Assembly: GCA_040398845.1 (NCBI GenBank)
Contig: JBBATH010000007.1
Coordinates: 62,001-126,000, forward strand
From: WLND01 sp040398845
Lineage (GTDB): Bacteria > Actinomycetota > Actinomycetes > S36-B12
Direction: 5' to 3'
DNA length: 64,000 nucleotides
Within the stretch, counting starts at the first letter, position 1. Each line of letters opens with the position of its first letter. This document shows, piece by piece, positions 1 to 9,017 of this stretch. The notes beneath the pieces are model-generated. The model saw only the letters and a list, made by a program, of their open reading frames with translations. It made no database searches and was not told the origin of the DNA. A program made the position numbers and the translations under genes.

Positions 1-27
1 GCCAATGCCTCCAAGGACGAGAAGTGA
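1..27 (+). CDS. dnaK: DnaK chaperone, C-terminal tail (partial)
   Basis: Only the last eight codons (ANASKDEK) and a TGA stop lie inside the window. The identity is inferred from position: in Actinomycetota the gene directly before grpE-dnaJ-hspR is dnaK, and a short charged tail fits a DnaK C-terminus. Its TGA (25-27) overlaps the GTG start of grpE, which implies translational coupling. Eight residues alone do not prove the assignment. Confidence 0.7.
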   Translation, partial: ANASKDEK

Positions 28-587
28 CTGAACCGCAAGGTTCCCAGGAGCGTCAGCCGGTAACCCCGGCTGACGCTCCCGGAATCGACGAGATGCTGGA
101 TCAAGCGATCGCTTCAGTAATCGCAGAGGAAGGGTTGGCCGCGGCGGCCGTCGAGGGCGACGTCTCACAGGCTCAACTCGCGCTCGCCGAGCTCACCAAT
201 GACCTGCAGCGAGTGCAAGCCGAGTACGCCAACTACCGGCGTCGGGTTGATCGCGATCGAGAACTGATTCGCGAGAACGCGGTTGGCGGAGTTCTCACCC
301 AACTCCTGTCGCTACTTGATGACGTTGACCGGGCACGCCAGCACGGCGAGCTCGAGGGCGCCTTCAAAACCGTAGGCGAATCCCTTGAGGCCACGTTGAC
401 GAAGATGGGCCTTGAGCCATTTGGCGCAACGGACGAGGCGTTCGACCCCATGGTCCACGAGGCCCTCACCACAGAGGCGCGCGATGACATTACCGAGCCG
501 ACCGTCATCTCCGTCTACCAGTCGGGCTATCGCTTTGCTGGCCGAGTGCTCCGACCCGCGCGCGTCGCGGTTGCCGGCACTGACTGA
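24..587 (+). CDS. grpE: GrpE nucleotide exchange factor
   Basis: Cytoplasmic co-chaperone that releases ADP from DnaK. The 187-residue protein has the usual GrpE plan: an acidic, poorly conserved first 45 residues, a long coiled-coil helix containing QAEYANYRRRVDRDR, then a beta domain with FDPMVHEAL and GYRFAGRVLRPARVAV, the conserved GrpE C-terminal signature. The GTG start overlaps the upstream stop by 4 bp, so grpE is translated with dnaK. dnaJ follows after 18 bp. This is the standard actinobacterial dnaK-grpE-dnaJ-hspR operon. Confidence 0.97.
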   Translation: MTEPQGSQERQPVTPADAPGIDEMLDQAIASVIAEEGLAAAAVEGDVSQAQLALAELTNDLQRVQAEYANYRRRVDRDRELIRENAVGGVLTQLLSLLDDVDRARQHGELEGAFKTVGESLEATLTKMGLEPFGATDEAFDPMVHEALTTEARDDITEPTVISVYQSGYRFAGRVLRPARVAVAGTD

Positions 588-605
588 CCCGGGGGCGTAT
601 CGAAC

Positions 606-1784
606 GTGAACAAGGACTGGCTCGAAAAGGACTTCTACGCGATTCTCGGGGTGAACAAGAGCGCGACCGCAGAGTCGATCAAGAAGGAGTACCGGGCCCT
701 CGCCCGCAAACTGCACCCGGACAAGAACCCGGGTGACGCCAAGGCGGAGGAACGGTTCAAGCAGGTGTCGGAGGCGTATGACGTGCTCTCCGACCCAGCA
801 AAGCGCAGCGAGTATGACGAGGCGCGGGCAATGTTCGCCTCGGGTGCCTACGGGCCGCAGGGGTTCGGTGGAGGTGGCGGGCGCCAAACCGCCGCAAACG
901 TCAACATGGAGGATCTCTTCGGTGCGGATGCCGGAGGGTTCGGCGATTTCCTCGGCGGAATCTTCAACAGGGGCAGGGGTGGTCGCGCCCCCGCGCCGCG
1001 GCGCGGCCAAGACATCGAGAGCGAGCTCACCATCTCGTTCGACGATGCACTCGACGGTGTCACCGTGCCCCTACGCCTCAGTAGCGAGGCGGCATGCGGT
1101 AGTTGCCACGGAACTGGCGCGCAGGCAGGAACCGTGCCGCAAATGTGTTCCGCGTGCCAGGGCTCTGGGCAGGTCGCCCGGCACGCGGGCGGGTTCGCCT
1201 TCCCCGAGACCTGCAGCACGTGCAGGGGCCGCGGGCTCATCGTCGATGATCCGTGCACCGTCTGCCGCGGCTCAGGCCGGGGCATGAGCACGCGCACAGT
1301 TCAGGCCCGGATACCCGCAGGCGTCCGCGACGGCGCCCGCATCAAGCTCAGGGCAAAGGGCACGCCCGGCGAGCGGGGTGGGCCTGCCGGCGACCTATTC
1401 GTCCTCGTGCACGTCACCAGTCATCCGGTATTTACCCGCAAGGGCGACTCCATCGCCATCACGGTTCCGGTGACCTTCACGGAGGCAGCCCTCGGCGGCG
1501 AGGTCGTCGTCCCAACCCCTCGTGGTGGCAATGTCACCCTGAAGATTCCCGGAGGAACGACGGGCGGGCGCACCTTCCGGATCCGAGGAAAGGGGATCGT
1601 GAAGAAGGACGGAACCTTCGGCGATCTGCTGGCGACGGTCGATATCGCCGTTCCGCAGGACCTCAGCGGAGAGGCGAGGGAGGCCCTCGCCGCTTACGGC
1701 CTCGCGACAGCAGATCACGATCCGCGCAAGGAACTGCGCGCACTTGCTGGGGCATCGGGTGGAGACGCAGGAGGGTTCGTGTGA
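606..1784 (+). CDS. dnaJ: DnaJ (Hsp40) co-chaperone, zinc-finger type
   Basis: Type I DnaJ that delivers clients to DnaK and stimulates its ATPase. In order: a J domain at about residues 8-75 with the catalytic HPD motif ([10 protein letters not shown]), a Gly/Phe-rich linker, a zinc-binding domain at about residues 163-225 with four CxxCxGxG-type repeats ([32 protein letters not shown]), and the C-terminal substrate-binding beta domains. Its 392 residues are normal for the family. The start is GTG at 606. The stop overlaps the hspR ATG by one base, so hspR is translationally coupled. Confidence 0.97.
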   Translation: MNKDWLEKDFYAILGVNKSATAESIKKEYRALARKLHPDKNPGDAKAEERFKQVSEAYDVLSDPAKRSEYDEARAMFASGAYGPQGFGGGGGRQTAANVNMEDLFGADAGGFGDFLGGIFNRGRGGRAPAPRRGQDIESELTISFDDALDGVTVPLRLSSEAACGSCHGTGAQAGTVPQMCSACQGSGQVARHAGGFAFPETCSTCRGRGLIVDDPCTVCRGSGRGMSTRTVQARIPAGVRDGARIKLRAKGTPGERGGPAGDLFVLVHVTSHPVFTRKGDSIAITVPVTFTEAALGGEVVVPTPRGGNVTLKIPGGTTGGRTFRIRGKGIVKKDGTFGDLLATVDIAVPQDLSGEAREALAAYGLATADHDPRKELRALAGASGGDAGGFV

Positions 1785-2131
1785 TGAGCGAGCGCCCGGC
1801 TTTCAACGTCGCGCCCCATACTCCGGTGTACGCGATATCGATCGCCGCCCAACTCGCCGGTCTCCACCCACAAACCCTGCGCCAGTACGACCGGCTCGGT
1901 CTCGTCTCGCCAACGCGAGTCGGGGGTAGGAACCGTCTCTACTCGGCCGATGACATCAGCCGACTGCGCGAGATTGCCGAACTATCTGCTGAGGGCCTGT
2001 CCCTCGAGGGCATCCGGCGGGTGCTCGAACTTGAGGGCGAGGTGAAGCGGCTGCGCGGCAGACTCGCCGAATACCACCGAGAGAAGGCATCGACAGCGCT
2101 CGTCGTCTGGCGACCCAAACGCACCCGATAG
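1784..2131 (+). CDS. hspR: HspR heat-shock repressor (MerR family)
   Basis: A 115-residue MerR-type regulator. The winged helix-turn-helix lies at about residues 13-80 (AAQLAGLHPQTLRQYDRLGL, then the GGRNRLYSADDI wing) and is followed by a short coiled coil. In Streptomyces and mycobacteria HspR represses the dnaK operon and clpB at HAIR operators with DnaK as co-repressor. The ATG at 1784 overlaps the last base of dnaJ. The open frame extends far upstream inside dnaJ, but the family start and operon position fix it here. The operator would be upstream of dnaK, outside the window. Confidence 0.95.
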   Translation: MSERPAFNVAPHTPVYAISIAAQLAGLHPQTLRQYDRLGLVSPTRVGGRNRLYSADDISRLREIAELSAEGLSLEGIRRVLELEGEVKRLRGRLAEYHREKASTALVVWRPKRTR

Positions 2132-2190
2132 GTGCCGGCAAGACCACCGAAATCACGTGAAGGACATCGAACGAGTTGGGCAGGGGAGAC

Positions 2191-4782
2191 ATGGACATCC
2201 AATTCACGACGAAGAGTCAAGACGCCCTCGGCGCCGCAGTGCGAATGGCAGGGGCGAAGGGCAACCCACAGGTCGAACCACTGCATGTGCTCGACTCGTT
2301 CCTGCAGCAGGGCGAGGGGATCGCATCGGCGCTCCTCGTGAGCGTGGGAGCCGACGTGGCGGCACTGAATGGTGCGGTGAGGCGCGCGATCGAGGCTTTG
2401 CCGTCCGCGAGTGGCTCATCCGTCGCATCACCCCAACTGAGCAGCGCGACCTACAAGGTCATCAACGCCGCGCAGGAACTCGCAACCGAGCGCGGCGACG
2501 CATACGTGAGCACTGAGCACCTCCTCATTGCTCTGGCGCAAAGCGGCGGGCCGGGCGTAGCCGACCGGTTGGCTGGACAGGGGGCAACCCCAAACGCGCT
2601 CCTTGAAGCACTCCAGCAAGTGAAGGGATCGGCACGCGTGACCACCGCGAATCCAGAGCAGACATTCCAGGCACTCGAAAAGTACGGCATCGACCTCACG
2701 GCGCGAGCACGCGCGGGCAAGATCGATCCAGTCATCGGCCGTGATGAAGAGGTTCGTCGGACGATTCAGGTACTCTCCCGTCGCACAAAGAACAACCCCG
2801 TTCTCATCGGTGAGCCCGGCGTCGGCAAGACCGCGGTCGTCGAGGGTCTCGCGAGAAGAATCGTCGAGGGCGACGTCCCGACAAGTCTCATAGGCAAGTC
2901 CCTCATCTCACTTGACCTCGCCGCGATGGTCGCCGGCGCCAAGTACCGCGGGGAGTTCGAGGAGCGGCTGAAGGCAGTGCTCGATGAGATCAAGGAGTCT
3001 GACGGCCAAATCGTTACGTTCATTGATGAGCTCCACACGGTTGTGGGTGCGGGGGCCGGTGGCGAGGGCGCCATGGACGCCGGAAACATGCTCAAGCCGA
3101 TGCTCGCCCGCGGCGAGCTGCGGATGATCGGGGCCACGACCCTCGACGAGTACCGAAAGTACATCGAGAAGGACGCCGCGCTCGAGCGCAGGTTCCAGCA
3201 GGTCTTCGTGAGCCAGCCCTCGGTCGAGGACACGATCGCGATTCTGCGCGGCATCAAGGAGAAGTACGAGGCGCACCACAAGGTGGTGATCTCGGACGCC
3301 GCCCTTGTCGCTGCAGCGACCCTCTCGGACCGCTACATCACGGCGCGCTTCCTCCCTGACAAGGCGATCGACCTCATGGACGAGTCGGCGAGCCGCCTTC
3401 GCATGGAGATTGACTCATCACCAGTCGAGATCGATGTCCTGCAGCGCCAGGTCGACCGCCTCCGGATGGAAGAGCTCGCCGTTGCCAAGGAGACCGACGA
3501 GGCCTCGAAGGAACGACTGCAGAAGTTGCGTGACGAAATCGCTGACAAGGACGAGGAGCTACGTGGCCTGCGGGCCAGGTGGGATGCCGAGAAATCCGGG
3601 CTCGACCGGGTCGGTGAGATCAAGGTGCTCATCGACGACCTCCGTGCGACCGCCGACCGCGCTCAACGTGAGGGCGACTTCGAGCAGGCGTCACGTATTC
3701 TTTACGCCGAAATTCCCACCTTCGAGGAGGAACTGGCCCGCGTTTCCGCAGAAGCGAATGCGAGGAGCACGATGGTCAAGGAGGAGGTCACGGCCGACGA
3801 CATAGCCCAGGTGGTGGCGAGCTGGACGGGTATCCCGGCTGGCCGGCTCCTCGAGGGTGAGACCCAAAAGCTGCTCCGCATGGAGGAGGAGCTCGGGCGC
3901 CGGGTGGTGGGACAGTCAGAGGCCGTACGCGAGGTGAGCGATGCGGTGCGCCGGGCACGCGCTGGTATCTCGGACCCGAATCGTCCGACCGGATCCTTCC
4001 TGTTCCTTGGTCCAACTGGCGTCGGCAAGACCGAGCTCGCGAAGGCGCTCGCCGAGTTCCTCTTCGACGACGAGCGCGCCATGGTGCGCATCGACATGAG
4101 CGAATACTCCGAGAAGCACTCAGTCGCGCGGCTCGTCGGCGCTCCGCCCGGGTATGTCGGCTACGAGGAGGGCGGGCAGCTCACGGAGGCGGTGCGCCGC
4201 AGGCCGTACTCGGTAATCCTTCTTGACGAGGTCGAAAAGGCCCATCATGAGGTATTCGACATCCTCCTGCAGGTGCTCGACGACGGCCGACTCACCGACG
4301 GTCAGGGGCGCACGGTCGACTTTCGCAACGTCATCCTCATTCTCACCTCCAACATGGGGTCGCAGTACCTCGTCGACCTCACGGCCTCCTTCGAGGAGCG
4401 CAAGGAGCAGGTGCTCGCGGTCGTTCGGCAGCACTTTCGGCCGGAGTTCCTCAATCGCCTCGATGCGATGGTGACCTTCGAGCCGCTCGACCGTGCTGAG
4501 CTGGCCAAGGTTGCCGCGATCCAACTCGAGCAACTTCAGGGCCGCCTCGCCGACCGCCGGATCACGCTCGCTGTGACAGATGGCGCAACCAAGTGGCTTG
4601 TCGAGCGTGGGTTTGACCCGATCTACGGAGCCCGACCGCTGCGGCGACTCATTCAGACGGCTGTGGGTGACTCGCTGGCGAAGGGGATCCTTTCGGGAGA
4701 GATCCGCGAAGGTCAGACGGTTACGGTCGAGGCCCCTGCGGGCGCCGCCGAACTCACCGTGACCTCGTCGCAGCGTGGATAA
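2191..4782 (+). CDS. clpB: ClpB disaggregase (Hsp100)
   Basis: Hexameric AAA+ disaggregase that works with DnaK-DnaJ-GrpE. About 863 residues: N-terminal Clp repeat domain (1-150), first AAA+ module with Walker A GEPGVGKT (about 207) and Walker B FIDELHT, the coiled-coil middle domain (about 400-520) that distinguishes ClpB from ClpA/ClpC, and a second AAA+ module with GPTGVGKT (about 606) and LLDEVEK. The frame could begin at TTG 2176, but ATG 2191 ([10 protein letters not shown]) matches the family start and follows a GGGGAG sequence. It lies 59 bp after hspR with no clear HAIR inverted repeat between, so read-through from the dnaK operon is likely. Confidence 0.97.
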   Translation: MDIQFTTKSQDALGAAVRMAGAKGNPQVEPLHVLDSFLQQGEGIASALLVSVGADVAALNGAVRRAIEALPSASGSSVASPQLSSATYKVINAAQELATERGDAYVSTEHLLIALAQSGGPGVADRLAGQGATPNALLEALQQVKGSARVTTANPEQTFQALEKYGIDLTARARAGKIDPVIGRDEEVRRTIQVLSRRTKNNPVLIGEPGVGKTAVVEGLARRIVEGDVPTSLIGKSLISLDLAAMVAGAKYRGEFEERLKAVLDEIKESDGQIVTFIDELHTVVGAGAGGEGAMDAGNMLKPMLARGELRMIGATTLDEYRKYIEKDAALERRFQQVFVSQPSVEDTIAILRGIKEKYEAHHKVVISDAALVAAATLSDRYITARFLPDKAIDLMDESASRLRMEIDSSPVEIDVLQRQVDRLRMEELAVAKETDEASKERLQKLRDEIADKDEELRGLRARWDAEKSGLDRVGEIKVLIDDLRATADRAQREGDFEQASRILYAEIPTFEEELARVSAEANARSTMVKEEVTADDIAQVVASWTGIPAGRLLEGETQKLLRMEEELGRRVVGQSEAVREVSDAVRRARAGISDPNRPTGSFLFLGPTGVGKTELAKALAEFLFDDERAMVRIDMSEYSEKHSVARLVGAPPGYVGYEEGGQLTEAVRRRPYSVILLDEVEKAHHEVFDILLQVLDDGRLTDGQGRTVDFRNVILILTSNMGSQYLVDLTASFEERKEQVLAVVRQHFRPEFLNRLDAMVTFEPLDRAELAKVAAIQLEQLQGRLADRRITLAVTDGATKWLVERGFDPIYGARPLRRLIQTAVGDSLAKGILSGEIREGQTVTVEAPAGAAELTVTSSQRG

Positions 4783-5248
4783 CGTCGACTGGCAGATTGT
4801 CGACGAGTTGCAGGTCGATGCCAGGCTGTCGTTCAGCGAACTCTCGCGTCGGGTCCATCTATCGACCCCGGCCGTGGCAGAGCGGGTCCGGCGCCTTGAG
4901 CGGTCGGGCCTCATCCGGGGCTACCGCGCAGACATCGATCCGGTTGCTGCCGGCTGGGCGGTTCATGCGTTCGTCCGTCTGTCGTGTTACGGCCCGACCT
5001 GCATCCTGCGCGATCCGACAGTTGTCGAATGGCCGGAGATTCTGGAGCTTCACCGGGTGACGGGCGACGATTGCTCACTCATTCGCGTGGTCGCCCAGTC
5101 GATGCAGGATTTTGAGCAACTCATCGACCGATTGTCGAAGTACGGGACTCCCTCGAGCACGCTCGTGCTCTCATCGCCCCTGTCTCGGAGCCCGGTACGG
5201 CCGCCCGAATTGCAGGCCGACCCACGTCAGCGAGGAAATCCCGCCTGA
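4775..5248 (+). CDS. Lrp/AsnC-family transcriptional regulator
   Basis: A 157-residue protein beginning VDWQIVDELQVDARLSFSEL, a typical Lrp N-terminal winged helix-turn-helix (recognition helix around STPAVAERVRRLE), followed by a RAM/ligand-binding domain (LHRVTGDDCSLIRVVA, then FEQLIDRL). Such proteins sense amino acids and often control neighbouring amino-acid genes, so the convergent aminotransferase next door is a plausible target. The GTG start overlaps the end of clpB by 8 bp, so it may ride on the heat-shock transcript. The last 22 bp overlap the 3' end of the convergent aminotransferase gene. Confidence 0.88.
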   Translation: MDNVDWQIVDELQVDARLSFSELSRRVHLSTPAVAERVRRLERSGLIRGYRADIDPVAAGWAVHAFVRLSCYGPTCILRDPTVVEWPEILELHRVTGDDCSLIRVVAQSMQDFEQLIDRLSKYGTPSSTLVLSSPLSRSPVRPPELQADPRQRGNPA

Positions 5249-6402
5249 AGCCGGGTGATCGCCTCGGAGAGAACCTCGGGCTTCTTGCAGAACGCCCAGC
5301 GCACATACGGGCCGCCGATGGCCGGGTCGTCGCACAGGCCCTGATGGGGAATGGCAACAACTCGGGCGCGCGTCGGGATGTCGCGGCAGAAGGCGAGGCC
5401 GTCCGGGTACCCGAGGGGCCGCACATCGGTGGTGATGAAGTAGGTGCCCTCGGTGTCGAGGACGCGTAGACCGATGGACCGCAATCCGGCGGCGAGAAGA
5501 TCGCGCTGCTCGGTCAACTCCTGTCGGAATCGCGCAAAGTGCTCGTCAGGCAGCCCGAGTCCGAGGGCCATTGCCCATTGGAACGGGCCGCCAGACACGA
5601 AGGACAGATGCTGCCGCACGACGCGAACGGCCCCGATGAGGTCGGCTGGCCCGGTGGCCCACCCGACCTTCCAGCCGGTGAAGGAGAAGGACTTGCCGCC
5701 CGACCCGACAGTGATGGTTCGCTCGAACATGCCGGGCAGGGTGGAGATAGGAATATGGCGGTGGTTGTCGAACCACAGTTGCTCGTAGGCCTCATCGGCG
5801 AGGACGAGGCAGTCATGCTCGATGGCGATGGCTGCGATGGCGGTGAGTTCCTCCTGGGTGAAGACGACGCCGGTTGGATTGTGCGGGCTATTAAGGAGGA
5901 TGAGCCGGGTGCGCGGGCTCATCGCCGCACGGAGGGCATCGATGTCGGGGCGGAGATCAGGCCCCGCCATCGGCACCGAGACTCGCACCCCCCGCGCCAT
6001 CGAGATGGCCGCGGTGTAAATGTCGAACCACGGCTCGAACACGACAACTTCATCCCCGTCATCGACGAGGGCCATGATCGCCGAAACGATCGCCTCGGAC
6101 GCCCCGGTGGTGACGACCACATCGGTGAGCGGGTCCAGAGTGATGCCGTACAGCCGATGTTGATGTGACGCGATTGCCTCACGCAGGGGCATGATGCCAT
6201 TGGCCGGTGGGTACTGATTGCCTCGTCCGTCCAGGATCGCTGCGATGGCCTCATCCTTGAGCACCGCAGGCCCGTCGACGTCCGGAAACCCCTGCCCGAG
6301 ATTGATCGCTCCCACCTCGTGGGAGAGCTTCGACATCTCGGCAAAGATTGACGTGGCGTGCTCGGCCATCCGCGGGACGAGTGGGGGCTCTCTGCGATTC
6401 AT
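5227..6402 (-). CDS. Class I/II PLP-dependent aminotransferase
   Basis: A 391-residue fold-type I aminotransferase. It shows NLGQGFPD near the N-terminus, YPPANG, NSPHNPTG at about 171-178, LADEAYEQL at about 201-209, and the PLP-binding lysine K237 in SGGKSFSFTGWKVGW. The closest families by motif are the actinobacterial DapC-like and kynurenine/methionine-type (YbdL-like) aminotransferases; the substrate cannot be told from sequence. It starts at ATG 6402 with a TACCGT -10 element 6 nt upstream and no ribosome-binding site, consistent with a leaderless mRNA. It is divergent from the acyl-CoA-dehydrogenase-like gene and convergent with the Lrp gene. Confidence 0.9.
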   Translation of the reverse strand: MNRREPPLVPRMAEHATSIFAEMSKLSHEVGAINLGQGFPDVDGPAVLKDEAIAAILDGRGNQYPPANGIMPLREAIASHQHRLYGITLDPLTDVVVTTGASEAIVSAIMALVDDGDEVVVFEPWFDIYTAAISMARGVRVSVPMAGPDLRPDIDALRAAMSPRTRLILLNSPHNPTGVVFTQEELTAIAAIAIEHDCLVLADEAYEQLWFDNHRHIPISTLPGMFERTITVGSGGKSFSFTGWKVGWATGPADLIGAVRVVRQHLSFVSGGPFQWAMALGLGLPDEHFARFRQELTEQRDLLAAGLRSIGLRVLDTEGTYFITTDVRPLGYPDGLAFCRDIPTRARVVAIPHQGLCDDPAIGGPYVRWAFCKKPEVLSEAITRLQAGFPR

Positions 6403-6408
6403 GCCAGA

Positions 6409-6429
6409 ACGGTAGCCGCACGCGATAAT
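6409..6429. promoter_or_regulatory. Back-to-back -10 elements of two divergent leaderless genes
   Basis: On the minus strand TACCGT (6409-6414) ends 6 nt before the aminotransferase ATG. On the plus strand GATAAT (6424-6429) ends 6 nt before the ATG at 6436. The divergent genes are separated by only 33 bp, so the two RNA polymerase footprints must overlap. No convincing -35 hexamers were seen. Confidence 0.55.
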
Positions 6430-6435
6430 CAGTGC

Positions 6436-7569
6436 ATGGATCCAGTGGGCGCCGACACGGAGGAATTACCTGACGCTGGTGCCCTGATCGCGACGGTCAT
6501 CGCTCCCAACGCCGAGCGGGTGGACCAGGAGGGCGTCCAACGCTCCGCTATTGATGCACTGGCCACGGCTGGGCTTTTCGGAAGCCCCCTGGCGCCGGCG
6601 CTCCAGCGCGAACTCACCGAACTGCTCGCCGCCGCTGATGCATCAACCTGGTTCTGCTGGGTTCAACACCAGACGCCCCTTCGAACGCTCGCCCTCGCCT
6701 CGCCGTCTGACGCCACTCCGGGTGTCGACAACCTGCAGGACCGCCTCCTCGCCTGCATGCAGGCGGGCAGGCTCCTGTCGGCAGTTGCCTTCGCCCACCT
6801 GCGTCGGGGTGGGCCCCCGAATCCGGTGGCGACCCGTACTGCTGACGGCTGGTTACTCAACGGCACCCTTGACTGGGTGACCTCCTGGGACATCGCGGAT
6901 GTCGTGATGATCTTGGCTCGGACCGATCATGCCAATGCGCCGTCAGTCATCAGTTGCTTCCTGCCGGCAGGTCGGGCGGATGCGCCAACCCCGGGACTCG
7001 AGGTCGGCGAGCCCCTATCCCTCCTTGCAATGGGCGGAACCCATACGAGGCCGCTCGCCTTGCGTGACGTGTTCGTTCCGGAGGCGTCGGTGGCCGCGGT
7101 CGACGCTCTGGGTGACTGGCTCGCAGCTGACTCGGTGAAGACTGTCGATGCGAGCCCGGCGGCCTTCGGGGTAACGCGAGGCGCGCTGCGCGAACTGAAC
7201 GAACTCGCGCTGGCTCGCGGTGATGCCGACATCAAGCAAGCGGTTGAGCGGCTCGTCCTGCAGTGCCGGGAGATCAGGCGGGCCGCCTACTCGCTGGCAG
7301 ACCGTCCGTCTCAGTCGAATAGCGCGGAGCGTCTCGAACTACGGGCGGCATCACTTGACCTTGTGGTCCGGGCTACGACCGCAGTGGTCATCGCACGTGC
7401 AGGGGCTGGGGTGATGGCCGGAACCTCGGCTGAACGCCGTGTACGCGAGGCAATGTTCCTCCAGATTCAGGCGCAAACAGGCGACTCCCGCAGGGCTGGG
7501 CTCAGGTGGATCTCGGACGACAGGGTGATGTGCGAACCAGCTATCCGCCAGGAGGTGCCGGATGGGTGA
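6436..7569 (+). CDS. Acyl-CoA dehydrogenase-like flavoprotein
   Basis: A 377-residue protein with the layout of the acyl-CoA dehydrogenase/FMNH2 monooxygenase superfamily: an alpha-helical N-terminal part, a beta barrel with TADGWLLNGTLDWVTSWDIAD (the flavin-adjacent strand) and GGTHTRPLALRDVFVP, and a helical C-terminal half. It is shorter and more divergent than housekeeping acyl-CoA dehydrogenases, and I cannot identify the catalytic glutamate. The longer frame from 6358 would run into the opposite gene; ATG 6436 sits behind a GATAAT box. The last 29 bp overlap the convergent protease gene. The substrate is unknown. Confidence 0.72.
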   Translation: MDPVGADTEELPDAGALIATVIAPNAERVDQEGVQRSAIDALATAGLFGSPLAPALQRELTELLAAADASTWFCWVQHQTPLRTLALASPSDATPGVDNLQDRLLACMQAGRLLSAVAFAHLRRGGPPNPVATRTADGWLLNGTLDWVTSWDIADVVMILARTDHANAPSVISCFLPAGRADAPTPGLEVGEPLSLLAMGGTHTRPLALRDVFVPEASVAAVDALGDWLAADSVKTVDASPAAFGVTRGALRELNELALARGDADIKQAVERLVLQCREIRRAAYSLADRPSQSNSAERLELRAASLDLVVRATTAVVIARAGAGVMAGTSAERRVREAMFLQIQAQTGDSRRAGLRWISDDRVMCEPAIRQEVPDG

Positions 7570-8704
7570 CAATGAACTGCTCTCCGCCACCGCCGCGAAG
7601 TCCCTTCTGATTTGGTAGCACCACCCTGAATCGCACTGTTCCCTCCGCCTCGTCTCCGCCAAACACCACGTTGTACGGGTAGCGCTTCGGGCAATCCGGG
7701 TTGCGCTTGGCCAGCGTGGTTGAAACGGTCCGCCAGGATCCCTTGATGAGCTTCTGCAGCGACACCTTCGGTGCTTCCCAGCACCTGTCGTAGCTCCACG
7801 ATGTGCCGAGCACACACTCGGCGGTCTCTTGGCCGGACACCCTCGTGCAGGTTCGCACAGAAGCAGGGGAATGAATGGCTGCCGGTTCACCCCCAGCAGC
7901 GAGCGCCCGGTCTATGAGGCTCACATGCCGCGACGCGACAGCGCCGACCTCCCAAGCAGCATCCTCCGGATCGTCGCAGGGAGCGCCACCACCCCCGGAA
8001 AGCGGTCCGATATACAGCAATTCAGCACCCATCTGGATCATCCATGGGCCGCCGCTATCGCCCTGGCACGTGCCTCGCTTGCCGTCGCCGGCGGTTTCGA
8101 AGGTCCCGACCCCACCTGATTCCGCTTCGGTGTCGAGCCGTTGCGTCACGCCGATCGGCACATCACTCACCGTGGAATTCTCATTTCCGGAAGGCCCGGT
8201 GAGTCCATAGCCGACGTAACTGATGAGCGCGCCGGACTTCGTCAGGGCCACGACCTCATCCTGTGTGGCCATGCGGGTGAGGATCGGCACTCCGAGTGGG
8301 GCGCTCAGTATGAGAAAGGCGATGTCATCCTCGGTCTCCCGCCACTGCGGATCAACGATTATCGCCGTCACCGTGATGGGCGAAGGCCCAGCATTTCGAT
8401 CGGCTGCCGGTGGATAGACGATGAGGTCGGACGGAGCGGAAACCAGCGCATGATCGTCCTCATCGGTGATGCAATGGGCTGCCGTGATGAGGATCCGCGG
8501 CTTCCAGAGCCCGGCCGTGCAGTAGCCATCCGACGTTTCGATGGCGACGGACGCGGCGGCGTAGGGGGGCGAAGCCACTCCATTGATAACGCGGGGCGTG
8601 ATCGCCGATGAATGTGCGGACGGTGCAAGGAGGATGACGATGACCAACGCTGACAGCAGTCCTGCCGTGACGCGCCGGTGCGTCGAACCGGGGGATCGAG
8701 TCAT
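7541..8704 (-). CDS. Secreted S1-family serine protease
   Basis: A 387-residue exported chymotrypsin-fold protease. Residues 1-33 form a signal peptide. A complete triad is visible: H77 in ITAAHC, D127 in EDDIAFL and S217 in GTCQGDSGGP. The position equivalent to trypsin D189 (six before the serine) is G211, so Lys/Arg specificity is not expected. A cysteine-containing domain of about 100 residues follows. The frame is open to 8947, but ATG 8704 is preceded by AGAGAGGA at good spacing and starts the signal peptide. It is convergent with the preceding gene (29 bp overlap). Confidence 0.9.
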   Translation of the reverse strand: MTRSPGSTHRRVTAGLLSALVIVILLAPSAHSSAITPRVINGVASPPYAAASVAIETSDGYCTAGLWKPRILITAAHCITDEDDHALVSAPSDLIVYPPAADRNAGPSPITVTAIIVDPQWRETEDDIAFLILSAPLGVPILTRMATQDEVVALTKSGALISYVGYGLTGPSGNENSTVSDVPIGVTQRLDTEAESGGVGTFETAGDGKRGTCQGDSGGPWMIQMGAELLYIGPLSGGGGAPCDDPEDAAWEVGAVASRHVSLIDRALAAGGEPAAIHSPASVRTCTRVSGQETAECVLGTSWSYDRCWEAPKVSLQKLIKGSWRTVSTTLAKRNPDCPKRYPYNVVFGGDEAEGTVRFRVVLPNQKGLRGGGGEQFIVTHPAPPGG

Positions 8705-8807
8705 CGAGTGAGGTCCTCTCTGAACAACTGTCGCATCTTGAGTCGTGTAAACCGACCAGCAAAGGCTACCCGCTCGAACGGCGAAGACCCGGGACCCGGC
8801 ATTGCAG

Positions 8808-8853
8808 AACCGGGATCCTGCTCGCAGCCAGTGCCGTGAGCAGGATCCCGGTT
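8808..8853. repeat. Perfect 16-bp inverted repeat (14-nt spacer)
   Basis: The left arm AACCGGGATCCTGCTC (8808-8823) is the exact reverse complement of the right arm (8838-8853). No T-tract follows on either strand, and both flanking genes point away from it, so it is a poor fit for an ordinary terminator. It could be an operator or an unseen RNA's hairpin. Confidence 0.75.
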
Positions 8854-9005
8854 GGTGGGAGCGCTGGTAGGGACGAGGGCCTGCTGTCTGGCGCGGGGAG
8901 GTGTTGCTCCGGCATTCCCTTGCCCTGACGACCGTCGCGGTCACCATCGTGCATGCCCTCCGGACCGCCTCGTCGCCATCATGTTCGGGTTCAGTGAAGA
9001 ACTCC

Positions 9006-9011
9006 TAGACT
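9006..9011 (+). promoter_or_regulatory. -10 element (TAGACT) of the Pr6Pr gene
   Basis: TAGACT ends 6 nt before the ATG at 9018 and there is no ribosome-binding site. This matches the leaderless arrangement seen at many starts in the window. Confidence 0.5.
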
Positions 9012-9017
9012 GCGCGC

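Larger units (their letters stand above)
8705..9017. other. Divergent intergenic region with a perfect 16-bp inverted repeat
   Basis: These 313 bp separate the minus-strand protease from the plus-strand Pr6Pr gene. I see no convincing gene. The main content is the inverted repeat at 8808-8853 and a -10 element for the plus-strand gene at 9006-9011. The open frame beginning at 8852 runs into the Pr6Pr gene in another frame and looks like a shadow. Confidence 0.6.

Noticed and set aside
312..1010. Minus-strand frame over grpE-dnaJ
   Set aside because: Antisense shadow of two well-supported genes with no family features.
2132..2190. HAIR operator in front of clpB
   Set aside because: No inverted repeat like CTTGAGT-n7-ACTCAAG was seen; clpB control is more likely by read-through from the dnaK operon.
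8141..8611. Plus-strand frame inside the S1 protease gene
   Set aside because: Antisense to the catalytic domain, with no recognisable content.
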